From: Okeania sp. SIO3I5
GTDB lineage: Bacteria; Cyanobacteriota; Cyanobacteriia; Cyanobacteriales; Microcoleaceae
Length of the DNA: 57,403 nucleotides
NCBI RefSeq assembly: GCF_010672085.1
Contig: NZ_JAAHHT010000004.1
Span: forward strand, 22,691-80,093
Direction: 5' to 3'
Positions 17,927 to 26,123 of this stretch are shown piece by piece. Every line of letters starts with the position of its first letter. The first letter of the stretch is position 1. The position numbers and the translations under genes are program-made. The notes under the pieces were generated by a model. The model did no database searches. It was not told where the DNA came from and saw only the letters and a program-made list of their open reading frames with translations.

Positions 17927-18569
17927 AGATTGTTTTCAGGAAATAATATCAATATCGTAGGGGTTTTGTGACCAAACCCCTACCAAATTTGGAGCTTTTA
18001 CCCATATTGAAATTCAAATTTATATAGCAATTTCTACAGTTATGAAGTACATTTATGATCCCCCTAAATCCCCCTTAAAAAGGGGGACTTTGAAGGCTTC
18101 AACCTTTTTAAGGAGGGCGGGCAGGAGATCTAAAACTGTAGCTCATAGATTAAAGTAAAAAACTGCTATAGTAACCTTTTAATAGACAAAAATTTACAGC
18201 AGATTCCAGGTATATGAGGTACAAAGATTAACCTTTAAATATTTGTAGTGCGGGCATCTTGCCCGCGATTAATAATAGCAACACCCTTAATTTGTAACAT
18301 TTTATCGTAGGGGTTTGGTCTCCAAACCCATTAATTTTTCTCTGGTTTCAAGGGAGTTAGTAATAGAAGTAGTTTGGGGATTTTTCAGAGATTTTTTTAA
18401 GGAAAAAATCTCAATATCGTAGGGGTTTGGTCACCAAACCCCTACAAATTTGGAGCTTTTGCCCAAGCTGAAATTAAAATTTATAGTAACCTTTCAATCA
18501 ACAAAAATTTACAGTAGATTGCAGATATGTGAGGTACAAATATTAACCTTTAAATCTTTTTACTGAAAA
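17927..18569. repeat. Repeat-filled spacer (R7 copy and GGGGTTTGG words)
   Basis: No gene. An R7 copy lies at about 18025-18168 (TATAGCAATTTCTACAG ... AAAAAACTGCTATA). GTAGGGGTTTTGTGACCAAACC-like words occur near 17955, 18305 and 18420. A segment of the MalF 5' end plus leader (AGTAATAGAAGTAGTTTGGG ...) is repeated at about 18335-18480, so this spacer contains a partial duplication of 17860-18010. Decayed R1-like ends (TTTACAGCAGATT, ATGAGGTACAAA) appear at about 18190 and 18510. Confidence 0.7.
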
Positions 18570-19955
18570 TTAATTCTGTCTCCTGACTCCTGTCTCCTGA
18601 CTCCTTCTTTCTCCTAACAAAACACGAGTTTCTCTAGCTGCAGCTTTCATTGCTGACTCTGGCGTACGGGAACCTGTTAGGGCAGCACTCAAATAACGTT
18701 GTAAAATATCTGAAGCTTGAGCATATTGAGGAATTGGCGGACGTAATACAGAATTATTAACTACTGGAAATAAATTTGGTAAATAAGGAAATTTTTCTAC
18801 CAGGATAGAGTCATTAAAAAGCGATTTTCTCGCCGGAACAAATCCTGTTTCTAAAATAAATTTTCTTTGTACTTCCGGTTGGTTGAAATATTGAATAACT
18901 TCCCATGCTTCCTCTGGATGTTTGGTAGTTTTAGCTATTCCTAAACCCCATCCTCCTAAACAAGCTCCACTATTTTTTCCAGGAGCATGAACCATTGGTT
19001 TAATATCAAAATTTCCAGCTATTTTTGATGCTGATGCTAATGGATAAACATAGGGCCAATTACGCAGAAAAACAGTATTGCCACTTTCAAATAAACGACG
19101 AGTTTCTTCTTCTGCATAAGTAGTAACTCCAGGAGGAGAAATTCCCTGACTAATACTTTTCCGTAAAAAATCTACTGCCGCGATCGCTTCTGGTTTATCT
19201 AAACCTACTTCATTGGTTTCTAAATTCACCCAAAAACCACCATAACCTTCCAGAATTTCGATAAACATTGCTGATAAACCTTCGTATTGTTTACCTTGCC
19301 AAACATAACCCCATTCAACCAATCTTTGTCTTTGCAATTCTTGGGATATTTTGATTATTTCTGCAAAAGTATTAGGAGGTTCAAATCCACCCTTTTTTAA
19401 TAAGTCGGTGCGGTAATAAAGCATACCTCCATCAGAACGGAATGGCATTCGATAGAGTTTATTTTGATAAATTCCGCCTGCTACATCTCCTTGTAAATAT
19501 ATTTTTTGTAATTGTTGGATATCGACTTTTTCTGAAAGGTCTTTTAACCAATTAGCAGCAGCAAATTTTGACACCCAAACTATATCCATATAAACTAAAT
19601 CATAAGGAGAATCTCCTAGTAAAAAAGAAGATGTATATAAATCTTCTATTAGATTAGTATCGTTGGGACCTTTGACAATTTCGAGATTAATATTTGGGTG
19701 AGTTTTGTTAAATTCGGCTTGAATTGGTTCCCAGAAACTAGCTTCTAGAGCTTGTATTAATACTCGGATAGTTACAGGTTTTTCCTGAGTTTTTGCAGGT
19801 AGGATTAATATACATAGAATAGTTAGGAAAACTACTAAAATTAAGATGGTTATTTGGAATTGTTTTTTCAGTCTAATTATTAGGAATTTTAACCAGGCAT
19901 AAATTTTTGATTTGAGTTTTTCTAGAGTATGGTTGAAAAATTTAATATATTTCAT
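18570..19955 (-). CDS. Extracellular sugar-binding protein of the CUT1 ABC transporter
   Basis: A 461-residue binding protein. I start at ATG 19955 (MKYIKFF); a TTG nine codons upstream is the only alternative. A long N-terminal leader with the hydrophobic segment ITILILVVFLTILCILIL (about residues 35-52) ends near ILPAKTQEKP. The mature part has the family 1 pattern: PVTIRVLIQALEASFWEPI, FNKTHPNINLEIV, SPYDLVYMDIVWVSKFAAANWL, YRMPFRSDGGMLYYRTDLL, and NSGACLGGWGLGIAKTTKHPEEAWEVIQYF. It delivers sugar to the MalF/MalG permeases encoded next. The last residues, RRSQETGVRRQN, come from the GGAGTCAGGAGACAGGAGTC repeat, so this 3' end has also been overwritten. Confidence 0.88.
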   Translation of the reverse strand: MKYIKFFNHTLEKLKSKIYAWLKFLIIRLKKQFQITILILVVFLTILCILILPAKTQEKPVTIRVLIQALEASFWEPIQAEFNKTHPNINLEIVKGPNDTNLIEDLYTSSFLLGDSPYDLVYMDIVWVSKFAAANWLKDLSEKVDIQQLQKIYLQGDVAGGIYQNKLYRMPFRSDGGMLYYRTDLLKKGGFEPPNTFAEIIKISQELQRQRLVEWGYVWQGKQYEGLSAMFIEILEGYGGFWVNLETNEVGLDKPEAIAAVDFLRKSISQGISPPGVTTYAEEETRRLFESGNTVFLRNWPYVYPLASASKIAGNFDIKPMVHAPGKNSGACLGGWGLGIAKTTKHPEEAWEVIQYFNQPEVQRKFILETGFVPARKSLFNDSILVEKFPYLPNLFPVVNNSVLRPPIPQYAQASDILQRYLSAALTGSRTPESAMKAAARETRVLLGERRSQETGVRRQN

Positions 19956-20303
19956 TATTTTGCTAGGCGCAAGAATTAACAATGACCAAAAAATTAGGTC
20001 TCAAGCCTCTGGCTTTCCTAGCTCATGCTACGCAAACAGGCAGAGGTACTGATAACTGATAACTGATAACTGATAACTGAAATGACCTCTATAGCACTCA
20101 TAAATAGGTCGAGACAGATATAATAGTAATAATAACATCTCCAGTCAAAATACAAAAAATGCCAGGGGGGATGTGGAGGAGTTTTTGTTGTGGTTTCCTT
20201 CGCTTAAAAGTGAGTTTATTAAATTATTTTAAAGTCTGCCTGAAGTTATCTGAACAATCATGTTAACCTAAAGAAAAACTCATTTTTTCTAAAATTATGA
20301 TAT
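19956..20303. other. Intergenic, no gene seen (348 bp)
   Basis: It contains four or five TGATAACTGATAACTGATAA units at about 20048-20082 and otherwise unremarkable AT-rich DNA. It is divergent between the binding protein and the small-protein pair, so promoters for both should be here. Confidence 0.5.
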
Positions 20304-20537
20304 ATGAACTTTACAATTATTAGTGAAATTACTAATATTGAAATTATTGCAGTTAGTAATTCCATTCGCGATTTAGCAAGATTAAATAAAACCTACGGGA
20401 AAGGGTGTTGGCGTAAATTAAAAGGAGTGGCTACGATTCGTCTTGATAATGGTAGGATTAGAGTTGCTGAATTACACTGGTATGAAGCGCATGGAATTGG
20501 TAAAAAAGAGATTAAACGTAAATTTTATTTGGATTAA
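20304..20537 (+). CDS. Small conserved cyanobacterial protein, first gene of a pair
   Basis: A 77-residue protein. The central RDLARLNKTYGKGCWRKLKG and ELHWYEAHGIGKKEIKRK tail match a small family I remember from many cyanobacteria, usually followed by the same partner as here. It is basic at the C-terminus and has no membrane segment. The stop is 5 bp from the next ATG, so the two are co-transcribed. Pairing and size suggest a toxin-antitoxin module, but no known toxin fold is visible and this stays a guess. Confidence 0.7.
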   Translation: MNFTIISEITNIEIIAVSNSIRDLARLNKTYGKGCWRKLKGVATIRLDNGRIRVAELHWYEAHGIGKKEIKRKFYLD

Positions 20538-20542
20538 AAACT

Positions 20543-20776
20543 ATGAATAATCTGAAATCTGAAGCTCAATTTGCTGTTTGTATTAAAAATAAAGATTATC
20601 CTGCATCTTTAGAATTACATAAAATTTATGTAGTTTTAACTGATGAAGAGGCAATAAAAGATGGGGATTTAAGAATAGTTGATGAAAGTGGAGAAGATTA
20701 TCTTTATCCTGCCGATTATTTTGTAATAATTGAATTACCAAAAGTTGTTCAAAATTCTGTTTTAGCTATTGTTTAA
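20543..20776 (+). CDS. Small conserved cyanobacterial protein, second gene of the pair
   Basis: A 77-residue acidic protein. The features DYPASLELHKIYVVLTDEEA and DESGEDYLYPADYFVIIELP match the usual partner of the preceding family. It is probably all-beta, like an SH3-type fold. It begins 5 bp after the upstream stop. Possible roles are the other half of a toxin-antitoxin pair or a small housekeeping pair. Confidence 0.7.
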   Translation: MNNLKSEAQFAVCIKNKDYPASLELHKIYVVLTDEEAIKDGDLRIVDESGEDYLYPADYFVIIELPKVVQNSVLAIV

Positions 20777-20809
20777 TTAAGTTATTACTAGAAGGCGAAA
20801 GAGGCAATT

Positions 20810-21007
20810 ATGAAATCATAATACGATTTCTCTCAAGCAGAACAAGGCAAGTTTTACCATCCCGATGCTAAGTTTCATTACTCCATTTATCTCGAACCAG
20901 ATGTTGAACAATTTATCACTAAAATTGCTGAACAGAGAAAAATTGACGTACAAATTTTAGTCAATGAATGGTTGAGAAATTATATTAAAAATATGACTGC
21001 TGAGTAA
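20810..21007 (+). pseudogene. Antitoxin-like (CopG/ribbon-helix-helix type) gene with a stop at codon 4
   Basis: The frame reads MKS, TAA (20819-20821), then YDFSQAEQGKFYHPDAKFHY...YLEPDVEQFITKIAEQRK...NEWLRNYIKNMTAE and a normal stop. Intact members of this antitoxin family begin with a Met, a few residues and YDFS, so a single base change made the TAA. There is no in-frame ATG soon after the stop. It is likely dead. No matching toxin gene lies next to it. Confidence 0.8.
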
Positions 21008-21027
21008 AATTATTCTTCCAAAGAATC

Positions 21028-21060
21028 CTAAAGTTTAGATATCGGTTCATCAAAATCAGC
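21028..21060 (-). pseudogene. Remnant of a Phd-type antitoxin C-terminus
   Basis: Read in reverse, this codes for ADFDEPISKL and a stop, which nearly equals the end of the Phd antitoxin at 29274-29492 (ADFDEPMSEL, stop). The flanking bases (CCTAAAG ... GGTTCATCAAAATCAGC) also match. It is a scrap of a lost toxin-antitoxin locus. Confidence 0.7.
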
Positions 21061-21214
21061 GTTTCTACAATTTAATGAAATAACTCCTACTAAGAAATAG
21101 AACAAATATCTGAGTAGTTTCCGTAAAAGAGAAATATTGGCTTGTTCGATATAGTAGGATATGCAAAAAAGGCACAACTGAAATCAAAAATATAGCAGAA
21201 GAGGAAAAGAAAAA

Positions 21215-24200
21215 ATGATTTATCAAAATCCAGAACGTGGCCAAAAATATTTGTTTTTAATAGAACAATTATTGAGGTCTCCTCAAGGTCAGCATGAAAG
21301 TATTTTAGGTGATAATTCAGAACTGCTAGATGCTGGATTAATTGAGATGATAAGACAAAGGGCGGAAGCTGAACAAAATATGGGTAATATTCAGAATTAT
21401 GAGTTATTAAATTCAATTGCAGATAGACTGAATGAAAATTTACCATCATCTTTTTCTAGCAATTTAGATCGAGAGAAAAAGCAAAATATAGAATCATCTA
21501 GTAGTGATAATTTTAATCAACCGGAGACACAACAAAAAATTCCTCAATTACCAGAAGTTCAACAGAGAGTATTGTTTGACATATTTAAAAATATTGAAAA
21601 ATATGGAGTAAATACAGAGATTATTTATCCAATTTTGCAAAAACATTTACCTCAATTTAATCTAGAGTTTGCTGAAAATTTGCGACGTTGGGCAACTGCA
21701 AATTTGTATAAAAACTCGACTCAGGATGCTCATACTTTTGCTTCTTTTTTAGTCAATTTAAGTTTTTTAATTCTCTATTATCCCTTGGGGGATAAAGCAG
21801 CTAATATTGCTATGGTTAGAGCTGGTTATGAAAGTGCTTTAACCTTTTTTACTAGAGAAAAATTCCCTGAAGCTTATGCCGAATTAATGATTAATTTGGG
21901 GATAGCTATTGAAGAAGATCCTCTAGCAGACTCGGTGGAGAAATGGGAAGAAGCGATCGCTTGTTATCAAACAGCATCTCAAATATTTACTCGTGAAGTT
22001 AATCCTGAAAAATGGACATCTATTCAAGACAATTTAGGCAATGCTTATCGCAACCGTCAGCAAGGTGAAATAGAAATTAATTTACAACAATCAATTACTT
22101 TTTATCAGGATGCTTTGCAGATTTTTAATCCTGAAAGACATCCGAAAGTTTGGGGATGTGTTCAACATAATTTAGGAAATTCTTATGCACAATTATTTAC
22201 TCTGAATCTCAAGGAATCTCAAGAAGATAATGAGCAGTTTTTAGAAGCAGCTATTAATTGTTATGAACAAGCATTACAAACTCTGACAAAAAACACTTAC
22301 TCTGACCTATGGGCATTGACAGAATTGAGTTTAGGTCAAGCTTATTGTGGTCGGTTACGAGGAAATCCTTATGATAATTATGAAAAAGCCCAACAATGCT
22401 TTGAAAATGCTTTATTGGTTTATACGCCTCAAACTTATCCTTTTTATTATCAACAGGTAAAAGATGGTAAACAGCAACTTCAAAAGTTCATTACATTTAT
22501 GTCTGAAAGGGATTCAAATATAGAAATAAAAGAGGATTTTTCTTTTATTATTGAACTGTTAAAGCTCACCTTAGCGAGTCAAGGAGACCCACAAAAAGTC
22601 TTCCCGTTTCTGGAAAAAAATTTAGGTGAACTTAATCAAGAGTTTCCCAAAAAATTACTCGTATTTATTGCTTCACTTCGGAGTCAAGACAAAAATACTT
22701 TGCTTAATTTTATGGAAGCTATTTTACAATTTAGCGATCTTATAATGGTTTTTCCCAAGGGGGAAATGAGGATTAATATAAATGTAGCTATTATAGGTTT
22801 TCAATTAGTTTTAGAATATATTTCAAAAGATAAAAATTTACAGCAAGATTCAGAGTCATCATCTCTAATTGGAAGCATAAAACTAAGTTTAGGAGCAGCT
22901 TTTTATGAAAGATATGAGAATAGATGGGGTGATTATTTGCTTGATTTAGAGGAAACTATTAAATATTTTGAAGAAGGCTTTGCTGTTTTGAACTATGAAA
23001 AGGATCCAAATATAAACTGGTTGGCTTATTGTCAAAATCTATTAGGAAATGTCTACGTTACAAGAAATCAAATTCAAGGGGATTATGATGATATTGAAAA
23101 AGCTATTAAGGCTTATAAATCAGCTTTAAAAGCTGATCCAGAAAATACATTACGTTGGGCAATGGTACAAATGAATCTTGGTATTGCTTATGGCAATCGT
23201 CAAGGTAATCCTTTACACAACTTAAACCAAGCCATTGAATGTTATGAAAAATCTTTGATAGTTCGCAAACAAGAGACTTATCCTATAGAATGGGCAGATG
23301 TTCAGAAAAATTTAGGATCGGCATATCGCAAAAGAGGAATGCTCGGACATTCAGAAAGTGCAGAAGATATGGAAAAAGCAATCGAATGTGATAAGAATGC
23401 TTTAAAAGTTTATGACGATCCTAGCAAATACCCTAAACAGTGGGGTGCATTGCAACAAAATTTAGGAAATGCTTATAGCGATCGCCGTAAAGGAAATTCT
23501 GCTGAAAATTTGGAATTGGCAATTGACCATATGAATCAATCTCTGAAAGTAAGAACCAAAGAAGCCGATCCTTATGAATGGGCAATAACACAAAAAAATT
23601 TAGGAGCAATTTACCTTGACCGGAAACTAGGGGGACGAGGGGATAGAATTACTAATTTTAAGTTAGTAATTGAATGCTATGAAAAAGCTTTGCAAGTTCT
23701 TAACCTGGAAAAATATCCTGTTGATTGGGCAAAAACTCAACATAACTTAGTTGCGTGTTACAAAAATCTTGCCGATTTTGTTGAACCTAGAAAAAACTTG
23801 AAAAAAGCTATTGAATATGGAACAAACGTTATCAATCAAGACTGGGTTCGTCCTCAACAATTAGCCAAGACTCAATTTGAGTTGGGAACTTGTTATAAAA
23901 ATTTGGCATTGAAAGGGGAAGAGCGAGAAAAAAATCTAACTCTAGCTATTAAATCTTATCAAGACGCTCTTCGTGTAATTTCCCGTGAAAGTCAGCCTCA
24001 TTTTTGGGCTAATATAAAAAATAGTTTAGGCAATGCTTATCAACATAACGGTCAATATCAAGACGCTATCAACTCTTACCAAAATGCTCTTTTGGTGTAT
24101 ACTCGCAAGACTTTTCCAACTGACTATATCAAAACTGTAATTAATATAGGAAATGCTCATGCAAAATATGAAAAACTAACAGATGCTTTTAACAGCTATC

Positions 24201-26008
24201 AAGAAGCAATTAATGTCTTCGAGGATTTACTGTATCAGTTAGCAACTGATGATGATGCTAAACGCAAATTAGGAGAAGAATGGGTTAAAATATATCAACT
24301 GATGGTTTCAACTTGTTTGAAGTTAGGCAAGGAAAAACCAAAATATTACGCTACAGCTTGGCAATATGTGGAACGAAGTAAAACTCGTCGTTTAGTAGAA
24401 ATTTTTGCACAGACTAAACCTGCTGATGTTTCTGATACTGATTGGCAAGAATTTCAGGATTTAAGAAACCAAATAACTAACGAACAAAAATGGATAGAGG
24501 ATAAAGAGAAGTCAATTATTTTATTAGGAGAATCTGTCGAAAAACCAGAGTTAGATACTCGCAAAATTATTTTAAATAATCTGAAGCAGCAGTTAAATAA
24601 AAAGCTGGAAATCACCCCTAAATTAGCTAGCAGACAAAAGGTTCAATATACTCCTTTTTCTAAATTAGGGGAAAAATTATCAGATGACTATACGGCCATT
24701 ATTCAGTGGTATATTTTAGAAGCTGATGAAAAATTCTGTGCTTTTATTTATAATCATCAAAGTTTTCAACCTTATGTGTGGGAATCAAGCTTTAAAGATT
24801 TAAATAATTTACAGCAGTGGTATGAAGAATATTTTTTGACTTATAACCAATTCATTGAGATAATAAAATTTGAGGCAGTATCTGATAGCTTTGAAGAATT
24901 AAAGCAAAGAATGATTACTAAGTTAGCTTCCATGGCAGAAGATAGTGAAAATATTTTACCTATAGATAACCACAAATACTTCTTATTAAATTATGTAGCT
25001 AATCTCAAAAAACCCGATCAATGGATTGATGAATTACCAGAACGTCTTAATCGTTTAGCTGAAATCTTGCATATTGATGACTTACTAAATTATCTTCCTC
25101 CAAACTGTCAACAAGTTATCCTGATTCCCCACCGTTTTTTACACTTATTCCCCATTCATGCACTACCTATTAAACCAGAAACTTGGCAAAAATTTAATCC
25201 TAATTATGTCAATACCAATCAAACTAATTATTTATTTGAATGTTTTTCAAAAGGAGTCCGCTATGCTCCAAGCTGTCAAACTTTATTAATGTTAGAAAAG
25301 CAAAAATGTCCTAATTTTGAACGATTATTAGCAATAGGAAATCCCACCCAAGACAGCGATTTAGCTGAATTATGTGTCAATACTGTAGATAAGTTTTGGA
25401 AGCAACAAAAACCCCAATCTCAACCTGAAGTTTTATGTGGCTCCAAAGCAACGAAAGACGCATTAATTAATCAATTACAAGACTACCTCCAAAACTGTCA
25501 TACACTTCTCTATTCTGGTCATGGTAGTTTTGAGTCAGAGTCTCCCATTGATTCAGGATTAATTTTGCACGATCATCCTCTTGAATTAAGAGAAATATTT
25601 GGTTTAAACCTACAGAATTGTCGTTTAGTTACCTTAATTGCTTGTGAAGCAGCAATGACAGATGCGGGAAGTATTACTGATGAATATATTGGTTTACCCA
25701 GTGCATTTTTATGGGCGGGAGTATCAGGAATTGTCAGCGCTCTTTGGGCAGTAGAGCAAAAAGCAAGTGTTTTTCTTGGAATTAAATTATATCAAAATTT
25801 ACTAGCTCAAACCGAGAGGGAAAAAGATGTAATTAAAGCCTTGAATGAAGCACAATTATGGCTAAGAACAGTCAACAAAAATCAGTTGCTTAAATGGATA
25901 AAAGATTCTGGGGTTAATGTAGATATAAAAGACTGGTTAAAGAAACAAAATAAGCAACCTTTTAGTAATCCTTATTATTGGGCTGCATTTTGTGTTATTG
26001 GAAAATAA
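21215..26008 (+). CDS. TPR-CHAT caspase-like protease protein
   Basis: A 1597-residue protein. The N-terminal 80 residues (KYLFLIEQLLRSPQGQHESIL, NSELLDAGLIEMIRQ) are the usual opening of cyanobacterial TPR-CHAT proteins. Two related helical modules at about 115-215 and 440-545 share a plan (FPFLEKNLGELNQEFPKKL / PILQKHLPQFNLEFAENL, then FPKGEMRININVAI / YPLGDKAANIAMVR), so this part is duplicated. They alternate with TPR-like repeats of the W..Q.NLG.AY..R...N...AI..Y..AL type at about 220-420 and 550-1010. The C-terminal CHAT domain, about 1230-1597, has the catalytic pair His1436 (YSGHGSF) and Cys1477 (LIACEAA). CHAT proteases are caspase-like enzymes used in cell death and conflict systems. 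The next gene, convergent, is a DUF1822 protein, a common partner. Target and trigger are unknown. Confidence 0.9.
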   Translation: MIYQNPERGQKYLFLIEQLLRSPQGQHESILGDNSELLDAGLIEMIRQRAEAEQNMGNIQNYELLNSIADRLNENLPSSFSSNLDREKKQNIESSSSDNFNQPETQQKIPQLPEVQQRVLFDIFKNIEKYGVNTEIIYPILQKHLPQFNLEFAENLRRWATANLYKNSTQDAHTFASFLVNLSFLILYYPLGDKAANIAMVRAGYESALTFFTREKFPEAYAELMINLGIAIEEDPLADSVEKWEEAIACYQTASQIFTREVNPEKWTSIQDNLGNAYRNRQQGEIEINLQQSITFYQDALQIFNPERHPKVWGCVQHNLGNSYAQLFTLNLKESQEDNEQFLEAAINCYEQALQTLTKNTYSDLWALTELSLGQAYCGRLRGNPYDNYEKAQQCFENALLVYTPQTYPFYYQQVKDGKQQLQKFITFMSERDSNIEIKEDFSFIIELLKLTLASQGDPQKVFPFLEKNLGELNQEFPKKLLVFIASLRSQDKNTLLNFMEAILQFSDLIMVFPKGEMRININVAIIGFQLVLEYISKDKNLQQDSESSSLIGSIKLSLGAAFYERYENRWGDYLLDLEETIKYFEEGFAVLNYEKDPNINWLAYCQNLLGNVYVTRNQIQGDYDDIEKAIKAYKSALKADPENTLRWAMVQMNLGIAYGNRQGNPLHNLNQAIECYEKSLIVRKQETYPIEWADVQKNLGSAYRKRGMLGHSESAEDMEKAIECDKNALKVYDDPSKYPKQWGALQQNLGNAYSDRRKGNSAENLELAIDHMNQSLKVRTKEADPYEWAITQKNLGAIYLDRKLGGRGDRITNFKLVIECYEKALQVLNLEKYPVDWAKTQHNLVACYKNLADFVEPRKNLKKAIEYGTNVINQDWVRPQQLAKTQFELGTCYKNLALKGEEREKNLTLAIKSYQDALRVISRESQPHFWANIKNSLGNAYQHNGQYQDAINSYQNALLVYTRKTFPTDYIKTVINIGNAHAKYEKLTDAFNSYQEAINVFEDLLYQLATDDDAKRKLGEEWVKIYQLMVSTCLKLGKEKPKYYATAWQYVERSKTRRLVEIFAQTKPADVSDTDWQEFQDLRNQITNEQKWIEDKEKSIILLGESVEKPELDTRKIILNNLKQQLNKKLEITPKLASRQKVQYTPFSKLGEKLSDDYTAIIQWYILEADEKFCAFIYNHQSFQPYVWESSFKDLNNLQQWYEEYFLTYNQFIEIIKFEAVSDSFEELKQRMITKLASMAEDSENILPIDNHKYFLLNYVANLKKPDQWIDELPERLNRLAEILHIDDLLNYLPPNCQQVILIPHRFLHLFPIHALPIKPETWQKFNPNYVNTNQTNYLFECFSKGVRYAPSCQTLLMLEKQKCPNFERLLAIGNPTQDSDLAELCVNTVDKFWKQQKPQSQPEVLCGSKATKDALINQLQDYLQNCHTLLYSGHGSFESESPIDSGLILHDHPLELREIFGLNLQNCRLVTLIACEAAMTDAGSITDEYIGLPSAFLWAGVSGIVSALWAVEQKASVFLGIKLYQNLLAQTEREKDVIKALNEAQLWLRTVNKNQLLKWIKDSGVNVDIKDWLKKQNKQPFSNPYYWAAFCVIGK

Positions 26009-26123
26009 TACCAGTTTGATAAATATTTCCTACAAAATCGCGGGCAAGATGCCCGCACTTGCATTTATTTAATTGTTAGTCTCTGTACTTAATATACTTG
26101 GAATCTGCTGTATGTACACAATT
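26009..26123. repeat. Decayed repeat between convergent genes
   Basis: The GCGGGCAAGATGCCCGC hairpin at about 26040 and the end TCTGCTGTA at about 26105 resemble the remnant at about 18190-18280 in reverse. The hairpin could act as a bidirectional terminator. Confidence 0.5.

Noticed and set aside
12299-20000. Naming the sugar transporter as GgtABCD or a trehalose system
   Set aside because: Fold and order fit CUT1 importers, but I see no residue or neighbour that fixes the substrate, so no gene symbols were given.
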